Positions 49,139 through 58,414 are shown, numbered from the stretch's first letter. The stretch: DNA of 64,000 bases from Shewanella acanthi (GCF_019457475.1 NZ_CP080413.1:2542001-2606000), one strand, 5' to 3'. Made by a program: numbers and translations. The notes: generated by a model from the letters alone, not told the origin.

Positions 49139-51433
49139 CTACTCGGTAATAATCCTGATCCCTGGGATAATCTGCTGAGTACGGCGCCCTTTACGTTTAA
49201 GCCATTGGTAGAAAATCACCAAAGCTATTACAAAGAAGCCGATCCACAGGCTAGATTGCAATGGATGCGAACTAAAGGTTGCCCCTTGGTATACCACCGT
49301 TGCCGAGCCGTAGGCTAAAGCGAAGGTCCAAGTCGCAGCAAAGGTTGCCCAGCGTGAGCCAAATTCGTTTACTAATGCGCCCATTGCAGCCACACACGGG
49401 GTATAGAGTAGGATGAATAGCAGATAAGAAAATGCCGCTATCTTAGTAGTAAAGCCCGATTGCAGCGCACTAAATGTTGAGGTTTCAACACCCTGTTCCT
49501 CAGCGGCAACCTCAGTATTGGATACATCACCCACAGAGATTTTCAGCGGATCTTCTAAATCTAACCCAAAGAGGTTAGCAGGAATGGTCGCTAAGGCTTC
49601 GTTGAAACTTTCGGATAATGGCGTCAGTCCATCATCATCTTGGCTCGCGTCGGTATACAAGCTATTTAACGTTCCGACAACGGCTTCCTTGGCAAATATT
49701 CCCGTGATAATACCCACAGTAGCAGGCCAGTTTTCCTGCTCAATACCCATAGGTGCAAAAATGGGAGTAATCTTTTGGCTAGTGACACTGAGCAGCGACT
49801 CTTGGCTGTCCTCATGGCCAAAGGTACCGTCAACGCCAATAGCATTCACAAAATTCAGCATGGTCACTACGAGGACAATAGTCTTACCCGCACCAAGAAT
49901 GAAGCTCTTAGTACGTTTGCCAGTTCGAACCATTACCGCCTTAAACTTAGGCAGCTCGTAGCTTGGTAGCTCCATAACTACTGCACTGCTCGTTCCTGGC
50001 AATAAAGTATTACGCAGTAATAGACCCGTACCAATTGCCGCAAAAATCCCGATAACATATAGCAGGAATACGAGGTTTTGGCCTGAATCGGGGAAGAAGG
50101 CTGCAGCAAATAACGCATATACAGGTAAACGTGCACCACAGGACATGAACGGTGCCATCATGCCGGTAACGATACGTTCACGCTCACTGCCTAAGGTTCG
50201 GGTGGCCATAATCGCAGGAACTGAACAACCAAAGCCAACAATCATAGGGACGAAAGCTTTACCCGGCAAACCAATGCGGCGCATGAGTCCATCAACCACA
50301 AATGCTGCGCGAGCCATGTAGCCTGAGCTTTCTAAAATAGATAAGCCTAGGAATAACGCCGCGATTACAGGGATAAAGGTCGATACCGTTTGAATACCTT
50401 GACCCACACCACCAGCGAGTAATGTTACTAACCAAGCAGGGGAACCAATATCGGTTAAGAATGCCCCTAAGTGGTCAACTAGCAGTGCCCCCACTGAAAT
50501 ATCGAAGAAATCGATAAAGGCGCTACCGATATTGATGCTAAACATAAACATCAAATACATCACAAACAAAAACACCGGAATACCGAGAATAGGATGCAGC
50601 ACTAATTTATCGAGTTTATCGCTTAATGTCTGAAATCCATCTTCGTTTACCGAACCTCGGAATACACGCTCAACAAAATCAAAGCGCGTTGTCGCCACCA
50701 GTACTTCAATATCATGGCCTTGCTGTGCAATCTGCTGAGTGCAGCTATTCACTTCGTGTTGTAACTGGGCGTTTTTACAACTACCACAACCTGAACCATT
50801 GCCAAGCATGGCCAAAGCACGTCCGCGGCTAAGTTCAGCATCCTTAGCGCAAAGCATTTGCACACCCGCTTCAATTTGTGGGTCATAATCGAGGATTAAT
50901 GGTGCTTCAGATACACGACCTTGAAGCAAATCCAGCACTTGAGCCTGCACTTTAGCAACGTCAGCCGCCTCCCGTGAACAAACACCTATAACAGGGCAGC
51001 CCAATTCTTGGCTCATCTTGTGAATATCGACACGAATACCGCGCTTGGTGGCCGCATCAATTTTATTGAGCACCACCACCATGGGGATTTCTAATTCACG
51101 TAGCTGTGCAGTTAAATAGAGGTGGCGTTCGATATTCGTTGCATCAACCAAGTTAATGATGCCATCGACACGTTGTTCGGCCAAATACTGCTGGGCAATT
51201 TGCTCATCAAGGGAGCAATCACAACTATTCCCAGCTGGAAGAAGATCGTAAATACCTGGCAAGTCAGTGAGGTAAACATCGGCACCATTTAGGGTAAAGT
51301 GACCCGTCTTCTTTTCGACAGTCACCCCAGACCAGTTTCCTACTTGTTGATTTGCACCTGTGAGCGCATTGAAGAGTGTCGACTTGCCCGCATTGGGATT
51401 GCCGACAGTGACGCAATGAAACTGCTTAGTCAT
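49139..51433 (-). CDS. feoB: FeoB, ferrous iron transporter
   Basis: 764 aa (E. coli 773). The N-terminal G domain has G1 GNPNAGKST, G3 DLPGIYDL and G4 NKID. The membrane domain carries the two Gate motifs (FVPMIVGFGCSVPAIMATRTL and YTPCVAAMGALVNEFG). Between the G domain and the membrane part is a Cys-bearing segment GNGSGCGSCKNA (bases about 50770-50815) plus one more Cys nearby. It moves Fe2+ across the inner membrane. It overlaps feoA by eight bases. Confidence 0.96.
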   Translation of the reverse strand: MTKQFHCVTVGNPNAGKSTLFNALTGANQQVGNWSGVTVEKKTGHFTLNGADVYLTDLPGIYDLLPAGNSCDCSLDEQIAQQYLAEQRVDGIINLVDATNIERHLYLTAQLRELEIPMVVVLNKIDAATKRGIRVDIHKMSQELGCPVIGVCSREAADVAKVQAQVLDLLQGRVSEAPLILDYDPQIEAGVQMLCAKDAELSRGRALAMLGNGSGCGSCKNAQLQHEVNSCTQQIAQQGHDIEVLVATTRFDFVERVFRGSVNEDGFQTLSDKLDKLVLHPILGIPVFLFVMYLMFMFSINIGSAFIDFFDISVGALLVDHLGAFLTDIGSPAWLVTLLAGGVGQGIQTVSTFIPVIAALFLGLSILESSGYMARAAFVVDGLMRRIGLPGKAFVPMIVGFGCSVPAIMATRTLGSERERIVTGMMAPFMSCGARLPVYALFAAAFFPDSGQNLVFLLYVIGIFAAIGTGLLLRNTLLPGTSSAVVMELPSYELPKFKAVMVRTGKRTKSFILGAGKTIVLVVTMLNFVNAIGVDGTFGHEDSQESLLSVTSQKITPIFAPMGIEQENWPATVGIITGIFAKEAVVGTLNSLYTDASQDDDGLTPLSESFNEALATIPANLFGLDLEDPLKISVGDVSNTEVAAEEQGVETSTFSALQSGFTTKIAAFSYLLFILLYTPCVAAMGALVNEFGSRWATFAATWTFALAYGSATVVYQGATFSSHPLQSSLWIGFFVIALVIFYQWLKRKGRRTQQIIPGIRIITE

Positions 51434-51665
51434 TCGCCTTTTCCACCTCTATAATATCTGCCAAGTCTCTGCGCATACAAAGTTTGCTACCACGAATATC
51501 CAGCTCTAAACCTGAGCCCATTGGTGCACGTCGAATCAAAGCAAATCGTGTGTTTGGGGTAATCCCCATAGATAATAATTTTCGCTTAACTGTCTGCGGC
51601 AGATCCAAACGCCCGATTTCAGAAATAATGCCGCGATCACCCGGGCTAAGTTCGCTTAACTTCAT
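51426..51665 (-). CDS. feoA: FeoA, SH3-like accessory protein of ferrous iron transport
   Basis: 79 aa. The typical FeoA domain reads LSELSPGDRGIISEIG, KRKLLSMGITPNTRFALIRRAP and GSGLELDIRGSKLCMRRDLA. It stimulates FeoB. It is the first gene of feoAB and divergent from the mtr cluster. Confidence 0.95.
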   Translation of the reverse strand: MKLSELSPGDRGIISEIGRLDLPQTVKRKLLSMGITPNTRFALIRRAPMGSGLELDIRGSKLCMRRDLADIIEVEKAND

Positions 51666-52233
51666 TACGTTTTCTACCTTAGTAACAGCTTCAGCTTGAA
51701 AAACTGTCGTTATTCTAACGAAGTGATTGAGCTAATAATTTTACCTAGATCAATCTTTTTAACTGGTAACGATAATAGTTTTCAATTGTGTTGGGTATTA
51801 TGTGATAAAAATCCCAATGAATAAACGCCCTACTGAAAATAAAAAATTCCTAAAGCGCATTCAGGTGATTTTTAACCCATTGTGAAGGGAAATTTGGTTT
51901 GTAATTGGACAAAATTGAGTCGACTCATCAGCCACTTTTACTAAGTTAGTAACGACTTAAATCAGATACTCCGATTAAAAACACGAAATATGTTAAGCAG
52001 ATGTTGTACGACTGTCCTAGTATTGATTTATGTATCAAGTGCAGAATCCATTTCAGTCTAAAACCCAATAAAACAGACATAATCCTTACAACTATCCCCA
52101 AAAGGGATGTTCCGTTCTTGCGACGTCTATGTTGGGTGATTGCACATCATACACGCTTAGACTCAAGGTGAGTTTGCATAGGCAAACAGATAGAACATGC
52201 ACAATTCTAAAAATAAATGATTAGGGTAGAACA
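51666..52233. other. Divergent control region between feoAB and the mtr cluster
   Basis: It contains a Fur-like site (51770-51784), an FNR/EtrA-like half-conserved site TTTACCTAGATCAA at 51740-51753, and an inverted repeat GTTTGC-ATAG-GCAAAC at 52172-52187. No CXXCH codon pattern or other trace of an mtrD gene is visible in any frame I read. Confidence 0.55.
51770..51784. promoter_or_regulatory. Candidate Fur box of feoAB
   Basis: CGATAATAGTTTTCA agrees with the 7-1-7 Fur pattern TGATAATnATTATCA at all but three positions. It lies about 105 bases upstream of feoA. Fur repression of feoAB is well established in enterobacteria and Shewanella. Confidence 0.5.
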
Positions 52234-53478
52234 ATGTTAACTACAGCGATTCATCTTTCAATGAAACGTATTAACATCGCCATCGTGACCATAGTCGTCT
52301 CGGGCCTAATTACTCCGTGCCAAGCTTTAGATTTTGCTTCAACGGCTTCAAATACAACAAGCCTTACAATCTCGACTAATAACTGCTTGCAGTGCCAATA
52401 TCTTATCCCCAATCAAACTCAATTAACTCCGCAAAATCAGCTCCATAATTTCGATTCGCAATTTAATCTGCAACAGCTAACCTCCCAAGAAAGTAGTTTA
52501 TTGCCTGTAACTCTTTCGAGCTGGGTCACCGCTGATGGCAGTTATTTGCAAGGATTTGTAAAGACCCCACAGTCAGCCAATCGTCACCTTTACCCTGAAG
52601 CCCAAAATCCATCTCCAAGCAATGACAATGTAAAAATGGGTTTCGAGCAACTCGAATATATCAAACTATCGGCCAATAGAACTCCGCTTTTCGGTACATC
52701 CTATGTTACTAAATTGAATTACCGTTTCTCACCCTCTTGGTCAGGATGGGTAAAGGGCGAGGTTAGCACGACAGATACTACTGATGTAAACGTTGCCAGC
52801 AATCAATTTGCATTTCAAACACATGAGGAACGCTACGCCAAATTAAACGACTTTAATGAGCATAAGCTCATTGTGCACGCTGGCTACAATCACGATAGGA
52901 TTCTGATTGGTTTAGATTTTTATCAGATTGAAGAAGACTATGACCCCAGCCTAACTGCGTCAACGCAAGCAAGCTACCAGGGCGTTAACATCGCAGGACT
53001 CTTTCCTATATCGGAAAATTTGAGCCTTAATTATTACCTCGATAAAAAATGGCAAATGCTATCTATATTGGAAAACCCTTTTATTTCTAATATCAAACGA
53101 AGCGACAGTCTAATTTCAGACGCCTCAACAATGCTTGGCGCAAGCATTAATTATCAAAATGTGATGACCGAGCGGCTAAATCTGGGTTTGGATTACCGCT
53201 ATTCCGATGGAGGCTATGAGATTGAGCGTCTCGAAACTGCAGCAAACTACTCTCTCGACGCTGTTAACCATAAACACAATCTCAATGCCTACGCCAAATA
53301 CCAGTTTGGCAACAGTCTCAAGCTAAGATTCGACTGGTTGATAGAAAAGTCACACTCTTCACATTGGCAATATCAAAACCCCAATTCTGAAATGTCACCT
53401 AGCCAGTTAAAACGTAATGAAATCAATCAAGAAAATAACGCTCAATTTCTTGGTTTGACATTGAGCTACCAAATGTAG
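52234..53478 (+). CDS. Short MtrB/MtrE-family outer-membrane barrel protein
   Basis: 414 aa from the ATG at 52234 (AGGG upstream), against about 700 for MtrB/MtrE. A signal peptide (ends near PCQALDF) is followed by a CLQC motif at Cys51-Cys54, matching the CxxC near the mature N-terminus of MtrB (CKAC, Cys42-Cys45 in the copy here). The later part has MtrB-like strands, for example MLGASINYQN and RLNLGLDYRYSD against VFGAGVSYNN and KLRLGLDYTYSD in MtrB, and ends in LGLTLSYQM. It occupies the place of mtrDEF in S. oneidensis but has no neighbouring decaheme partner. It is open throughout, so it may be expressed. It could be a shrunken mtrE or a distinct porin. Confidence 0.75.
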   Translation: MLTTAIHLSMKRINIAIVTIVVSGLITPCQALDFASTASNTTSLTISTNNCLQCQYLIPNQTQLTPQNQLHNFDSQFNLQQLTSQESSLLPVTLSSWVTADGSYLQGFVKTPQSANRHLYPEAQNPSPSNDNVKMGFEQLEYIKLSANRTPLFGTSYVTKLNYRFSPSWSGWVKGEVSTTDTTDVNVASNQFAFQTHEERYAKLNDFNEHKLIVHAGYNHDRILIGLDFYQIEEDYDPSLTASTQASYQGVNIAGLFPISENLSLNYYLDKKWQMLSILENPFISNIKRSDSLISDASTMLGASINYQNVMTERLNLGLDYRYSDGGYEIERLETAANYSLDAVNHKHNLNAYAKYQFGNSLKLRFDWLIEKSHSSHWQYQNPNSEMSPSQLKRNEINQENNAQFLGLTLSYQM

Positions 53479-53887
53479 ATCCCCATCAATTGCATCAAAA
53501 ATATGCGCTACACAGTGCAACTCCTGCAGCTATGACTAATATAGTTATTGGCGATAAAACAATACAAAACCACTAATAAATGTGTTGTTTCATCCAAAAC
53601 CCCAAAGCCAGCAATAAGCTTTAGTCAATAATTTGTTAGTTCGAGTAATGGAATTGGCCTGAAAGGTCATTGATTATCAACAACCATGGAAGTCGTACTA
53701 TGTTGCAATCTACCCCTAAAGAAATAGTCAGATATCAATCACAAAACCCGCCTAAAGTGACTGATAAATACAGATAAGTTGGTTAGCCTTAGAATTGGAA
53801 AATAATTCCACACATTGAATGCGGTTAATAGGAACTATTCTTGATAACTGAGTTTGATGATGAATACTACTTTTGCAGGGAAATATC
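53479..53887. other. Intergenic region upstream of omcA
   Basis: This AT-rich region holds the omcA upstream sequence. I see no coding sequence, no CXXCH codon pattern left from an mtrF gene and no clear terminator after the MtrE-like gene. I could not identify a convincing CRP site (TGTGA-N6-TCACA), although omcA and mtrC are CRP-controlled in S. oneidensis. Confidence 0.5.
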
Positions 53888-56056
53888 ATGATGAAACGGT
53901 TCAATTTCAATAGCGCATCAAAAGCGATGTTGGGTGCCGGATTACTTTCACTTCTTCTTGTTGGCTGCGGTGGCAGTGACGGTAAAGACGGTGAAGACGG
54001 AAAACCTGGTGTCGTTGGCGTAAATATCGATTCCACCTCAACATTAAAAGCAATCTTTACCAATGCAACCGTAGATGCCGGTAAAGTGACTGTGGATTTT
54101 AATTTAGAGAATGCCAACGGTGTTGCAGTGCTTGGCTTAACTAAAGATTACGATCTACGTTTCGGAATAGCTCAACTAACACAGGTGACTGAAACTGTCG
54201 ATGACATAGCTCAAGACCGTGGTTACCAATGGCAAGCTTATATCAATTCTAAAGTAGAGCCTAAAACCGCACCTGAAGGTGTAGAAAATCTTAATCCCTC
54301 TACCCAATATCAAGCAGGAGTAGAACAAGCAAGCAAATGTGATACCTGTTTAGTCGATCATGGCGACGGCAGCTATTCATATACCTACCAAGTTAACATT
54401 TCGAATGTTGTCGACCCACTAACAGTCACCTATAGTGCTGATGCGACTCAACGTGCAACATTAGAGCTCAAACTGCCACAGGTCACTACCAACGGGCATT
54501 TTGATTGGCAACCTTCTACTGGTAAATCTGAAGGCATCCAAACCCGTAATGTGGTTTCAATTGAGACCTGTTACAACTGTCACCAACCTGAAAGTTTGGC
54601 TTTGCATGGTGGTCGTCGCATCGACCTTGAAAACTGTGCATCTTGCCATACAGCCACATCGGGAGATCCTGAGTCAGGTAACAGTATCGAATTCACCTAT
54701 ATGATCCATGCAATTCATAAAGGTGGTGAGCGTACAACTACCGATGAATCTGGAGCTACTGTTGACTCTCCTTACAAAGTCGTTGGCTATGGTGGCAGTG
54801 TATATGACTATGGCAAAGTCGGTTTTCCATTCAAACCCGCTGCGGATTGCTCTGCTTGTCACGTTGAAGGCACCAATGCACCTGCCAATGCGGATTTATT
54901 CAAATCTGATTTAAGTAATCAAGCGTGTATAGCTTGTCACTCCGAAAAACCATCTACAAATCACAGCAGTACCAATTGTATGTCATGCCATAATGCAACT
55001 GATACATACCCTGGTACAGGTAATGCTGCTAAACGCCATGGTGATGTGTTAAAAGCCTACACTGAAACTGAAGCGATGGGCGTTAAGTTCAGCAATATCG
55101 GTGTAAATAGCACAAACCAAATAACCTTCGACGTTCAAGTGGTCGATAAAGACGGCAATGCTATCGATAAAACATTTGTAGACCAAAGTTCACGCGTTAT
55201 TGTGGCATGGGATTCTGATAAAGATTTCCCTAGTTATTCAGATGCCCCTTATAACCAACGTCGTGTCCGACTGAGCGAGGGCACTTATAACGAAGCGACC
55301 AAAACCTATACATTAACTGGTACTTCGTCCAGCTTACCTGCGGATGCGAACGGTAAAACCTTTGAACTCTGGTCAACATTAGCAGTGTGTTTCAACAAAG
55401 GTGGTTACGGTGTTGCTGAAATCGTTCCAACCGATTGTAGTGTGACGAACGTGCGCAAAGTGCCCGTGAAAGAAGCCCCTTACCACTTCGTTTGGAAAGA
55501 CACAGGTGTAGATAGCGCTGCAACCGCTAACACACGTCGTGAAATCATCGACCCAACTAAATGTCAAGGTTGCCACAATCAGGAAATCTACCACAATGAC
55601 AACGGCGTAAACTGCCAAACTTGTCATACATCGGATAAGACTCTGACGGCAGATGCAGCCTATCCAGGCGGCAAGATCCCAACCAGCTTTGCTTGGAAAG
55701 CCCATGAACGTGAAGGCCATTACCTTAAATATTATGGTCTTCAATCTGGCACTGTATTAAAGACAGATTGTTCAACCTGCCACACTGATAATGGTATTGC
55801 CTTAGGCCGCGCTCCAGAAAGAACGTGGCGCTATGGAGATATTAATAATAGTGGCGCTGATATTTGGGTTTCTTCCGATACGGGTGCTTGTTTGAGTTGT
55901 CACCAAAAGTTTGTGACCGATTCGATTAAGGCACATATTGAAGGAAATGGTGGTGTCTTAGATGGCACAAGTGCTGAAGATGCAAAATCAAGAGCCTCAG
56001 AAAGCTGCTCAACCTGCCATACTCCAACTCAGTTACGCAGTGCTCACGGTAACTAA
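53888..56056 (+). CDS. omcA: OmcA, outer-membrane decaheme c-type cytochrome lipoprotein
   Basis: 722 aa from the ATG at 53888, preceded by GCAGGGAAA. The lipobox LLVGC is followed by a Gly-rich GGSDGKDGEDG stretch. Ten CXXCH sites bind heme: CYNCH, CASCH, CSACH, CIACH, CMSCH, CQGCH, CQTCH, CSTCH, CLSCH and CSTCH. Two split-barrel domains hold a CDTC pair (domain I) and a CX15C pair (domain III). The last heme is followed by TPT, keeping the [ST]P[ST] pattern reported for mineral binding in OmcA. It sits on the cell surface with MtrC and reduces Fe(III) oxides and flavins. It has its own terminator. Confidence 0.96.
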   Translation: MMKRFNFNSASKAMLGAGLLSLLLVGCGGSDGKDGEDGKPGVVGVNIDSTSTLKAIFTNATVDAGKVTVDFNLENANGVAVLGLTKDYDLRFGIAQLTQVTETVDDIAQDRGYQWQAYINSKVEPKTAPEGVENLNPSTQYQAGVEQASKCDTCLVDHGDGSYSYTYQVNISNVVDPLTVTYSADATQRATLELKLPQVTTNGHFDWQPSTGKSEGIQTRNVVSIETCYNCHQPESLALHGGRRIDLENCASCHTATSGDPESGNSIEFTYMIHAIHKGGERTTTDESGATVDSPYKVVGYGGSVYDYGKVGFPFKPAADCSACHVEGTNAPANADLFKSDLSNQACIACHSEKPSTNHSSTNCMSCHNATDTYPGTGNAAKRHGDVLKAYTETEAMGVKFSNIGVNSTNQITFDVQVVDKDGNAIDKTFVDQSSRVIVAWDSDKDFPSYSDAPYNQRRVRLSEGTYNEATKTYTLTGTSSSLPADANGKTFELWSTLAVCFNKGGYGVAEIVPTDCSVTNVRKVPVKEAPYHFVWKDTGVDSAATANTRREIIDPTKCQGCHNQEIYHNDNGVNCQTCHTSDKTLTADAAYPGGKIPTSFAWKAHEREGHYLKYYGLQSGTVLKTDCSTCHTDNGIALGRAPERTWRYGDINNSGADIWVSSDTGACLSCHQKFVTDSIKAHIEGNGGVLDGTSAEDAKSRASESCSTCHTPTQLRSAHGN

Positions 56057-56094
56057 GTCATACTTTCTATTTAGTCGATAGAGACAAAATTATT

Positions 56095-56124
56095 AAAGAG
56101 AGAGGATTACCTCTCTCTTTTTTT
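56095..56124 (+). terminator. Terminator of omcA
   Basis: The stem AAAGAGAGAGG/CCTCTCTCTTT with a four-base loop is followed by TTTTT, 39 bases after the omcA stop. It separates omcA from mtrCAB. Confidence 0.88.
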
Positions 56125-56387
56125 TAAAAGCCCCTTTTCCAGCTATTTTTTGTACTAAAATTAAATTGGGCCGAGGGTTTAACTACCTCTTTAGAAATAG
56201 AAAGATCCAAGTCACACATTAGCAAAAGCCTTGAAGATTTTAAGGTAATGTTGAGTTAGCCTTTCTTTGGGGAATTCTATTTCCAGCATCAACTTAAAGC
56301 GCCCTCAAGACCAAAGTACAGACAAAGAATCTGTCGGGCCAAGAACATTAGCTCTCTAAGCGATGCCAAACCTATGCAGGGAAAAAA
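56125..56387 (+). promoter_or_regulatory. Promoter and leader region of mtrCAB
   Basis: This is the only space between the omcA terminator and mtrC, so the mtrCAB promoter should lie here. It contains AAGTCACACATT at about 56208-56219, half of a CRP-like site; the other half is poor. The ribosome site GCAGGGAAAA is nearly the same as that of omcA. Confidence 0.4.
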
Positions 56388-58346
56388 ATGATGAACGCAC
56401 ACAAATCAAAAATTGCACTATTGCTTGCAGCAAGTGCTGCCGCAATGGCCTTAACAGGCTGTGGTGGTAGCGATGGAAAAGATGGCGAACCTGGCGATCC
56501 AGGTGGCGAGCCAGCACCAGCGATTCAAACTCTTAATTTTAGTTTCAATAAAGCCATGGTCACTAATGGCGTTCCAAGCGTGGAATTTGTAGTGACCAAC
56601 GAAGATGATTTACCCGTTGTTGGTTTACAAAAAATGCGTTTTGCTGCAGCACAACTCATCCCTCAGGGAGCGACTGGTGCAGGTAATGCCTCACAATGGC
56701 AGTACTTTGGCGATGAAACTTGTGATGTCGCCTCAACCTGTCCTGGCACATTCGTGGACATGAAAAACGGCCATTACAGCTATACCTTCAAAATGAACCT
56801 AAGCGAAAACACAACGTTCACCTATAACGATGAGTTAGCGCAACGTGTATTAATTCGCGCTTATAACACCCCGTTACCCGACGGTACTACTGTACCTAAT
56901 AGCAACGCGTTCGTTGACTTCACCGCAGATTCTGGTGCAGAACCTAGCTACAGCCGCAAAGTCGTTGCGAACGAGAGCTGTAACGCTTGTCACCAAGATA
57001 TTGCAAACGTGATTCACGGTGGAGGTTATTCAGATGTAAATTACTGCGCAACCTGCCACTCAACAGGAAAAGTAAGAGAGGGCAAAGAATTCAATGTGCT
57101 TATCCATGCTAAGCATAAGGATCTGAGCTTAGGTTCATTGGAAAGCTGTCAAAGCTGCCATAACCAAAATGACGCAGCTCCTGATTGGGGCAATTGGACG
57201 CGAGTGCCCACCGCTGCAACCTGTGGTAGCTGCCATACTGGCGTTGATTTCGCAGCAGGCCAAGGTCACTCGCAACAACTCGACAACTCAAACTGTATAG
57301 CCTGCCATAACAGCGCTTGGACAGAAGAGTTACACACCAGCACCACAAACACTAAAAAAGCAGTTCAAGCGCAATATGGCTTGACCTCAACGTTAGTAGG
57401 CCAATCTGACGATACTGCGGTATTAACCGTATCGATTCTGGACGCGAGTGGTGCAGCGATTGATGCCAACACTGTTCTGGACAAAATCAAACGTATCGAA
57501 ACCATCACTAACGTGGGTCCTAACTTCCCAATCATGGGATATAACAAGAGCCCAGGTAGTGGTTTGGCCCACGTCGTTAAAGATTTAGTGTCTGCTAACA
57601 CACTGCAAAGCGATGTTACCATCGTCGATGGTAAATTTGTGTTCACCATCCCTGCCCTTCCATTTGGAGCAAGTGGTACAGACACAGACACTGCATTTAC
57701 TTTCATCGGTCTTGAGATGTGTAACACTGGAAGCACTATCACTGCATGTGCTTCTGCTACAGACACAACCTCAATGAAAGCAGATTTAGTGTTCGGCACG
57801 AAATCAGGTAATGCACCTAGCACTCGCCACGTGAACTCTGTGAACTTCGGCGCCTGCCAACAATGTCACGGTGAAACCTTCGAGCTGCATAAGGGGTATC
57901 ACGCAGGCTTCCTGATGACTGAACAGTTGTCGCACACTACAGATGCTAACGGTAAAGCCATTATCGGTGTCGACGCTTGTGTGGTCTGCCATACGCCTGA
58001 TGGCACCTATGCAAGTGGTGCCAACAAAGGTGCATTCGAAATGAAATTGCACGTTGTTCACGGTGAACAAGGTGTTATCAAAGAATGTACTCAGTGCCAT
58101 AACGACTTCAACTTGGATGCTTTCAAGAAGAAAGGCGCTCTGGCCACTTCAGCGGGTAAGTACACCACCCCAATCACAGCGACTTGTACATCTTGCCATG
58201 CGGTATCTTCAATTGGCCATGGCTTAGAAAATATGGGTGCAATTGTTGATGGTGACTATACCCAAGCTAACCAAGCGGCCCAGTCAGAAACCTGTTTCTA
58301 CTGCCACGCCCCAACACCAGCAGATCACACCAAAGTGAACTTGTAA
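56388..58346 (+). CDS. mtrC: MtrC-type outer-membrane decaheme cytochrome lipoprotein
   Basis: 652 aa (S. oneidensis 671). The lipobox ALTGC is followed by GGSDGKDGEPG. Ten CXXCH sites are CNACH, CATCH, CQSCH, CGSCH, CIACH, CQQCH, CVVCH, CTQCH, CTSCH and CFYCH. Domain III keeps the CX8C disulfide (Cys445, Cys454). Domain I has an added CX5C (Cys112, Cys118). The C-terminal half (PSTRHVNSVN, VCHTPDGTYA, QSETCFYCHAPTPADHTKV) is clearly MtrC. The N-terminal half (LIPQGATGAGNAS, CPGTFVDMKNGHYSY) resembles MtrF more closely as I remember that sequence. It docks on MtrB and receives electrons from MtrA. Confidence 0.92.
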   Translation: MMNAHKSKIALLLAASAAAMALTGCGGSDGKDGEPGDPGGEPAPAIQTLNFSFNKAMVTNGVPSVEFVVTNEDDLPVVGLQKMRFAAAQLIPQGATGAGNASQWQYFGDETCDVASTCPGTFVDMKNGHYSYTFKMNLSENTTFTYNDELAQRVLIRAYNTPLPDGTTVPNSNAFVDFTADSGAEPSYSRKVVANESCNACHQDIANVIHGGGYSDVNYCATCHSTGKVREGKEFNVLIHAKHKDLSLGSLESCQSCHNQNDAAPDWGNWTRVPTAATCGSCHTGVDFAAGQGHSQQLDNSNCIACHNSAWTEELHTSTTNTKKAVQAQYGLTSTLVGQSDDTAVLTVSILDASGAAIDANTVLDKIKRIETITNVGPNFPIMGYNKSPGSGLAHVVKDLVSANTLQSDVTIVDGKFVFTIPALPFGASGTDTDTAFTFIGLEMCNTGSTITACASATDTTSMKADLVFGTKSGNAPSTRHVNSVNFGACQQCHGETFELHKGYHAGFLMTEQLSHTTDANGKAIIGVDACVVCHTPDGTYASGANKGAFEMKLHVVHGEQGVIKECTQCHNDFNLDAFKKKGALATSAGKYTTPITATCTSCHAVSSIGHGLENMGAIVDGDYTQANQAAQSETCFYCHAPTPADHTKVNL

Positions 58347-58357
58347 TTTGCCCAAGC

Positions 58358-58377
58358 TGGGGGAGCTAGCTCCCCCA
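58358..58377 (+). other. Perfect palindromic hairpin between mtrC and mtrA
   Basis: TGGGGGAGCTAGCTCCCCCA is a fully symmetric 20-base sequence 12 bases after the mtrC stop and 37 before mtrA. It has no T-run, so it is more likely to protect or set the ratio of mtrC and mtrA mRNA than to end transcription. Confidence 0.6.
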
Positions 58378-58414
58378 AACTGGAATATCATTGGGACAAG
58401 TTGGGAAGCTTATT

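Noticed and set aside
48944..49318. Plus-strand frame with several Cys, including CRKC
   Set aside because: Only a TTG start, no ribosome site, and the second half runs antisense through feoB and its terminator.
53750..53790. AAGTGACTGATAAATACA as a CRP site for omcA
   Set aside because: Only one half resembles TGTGA and the second half does not fit TCACA at the right spacing.
54339..54350. CDTC in OmcA as a possible eleventh heme site
   Set aside because: The residue after the second Cys is Leu, not His, so it is not a CXXCH heme motif.
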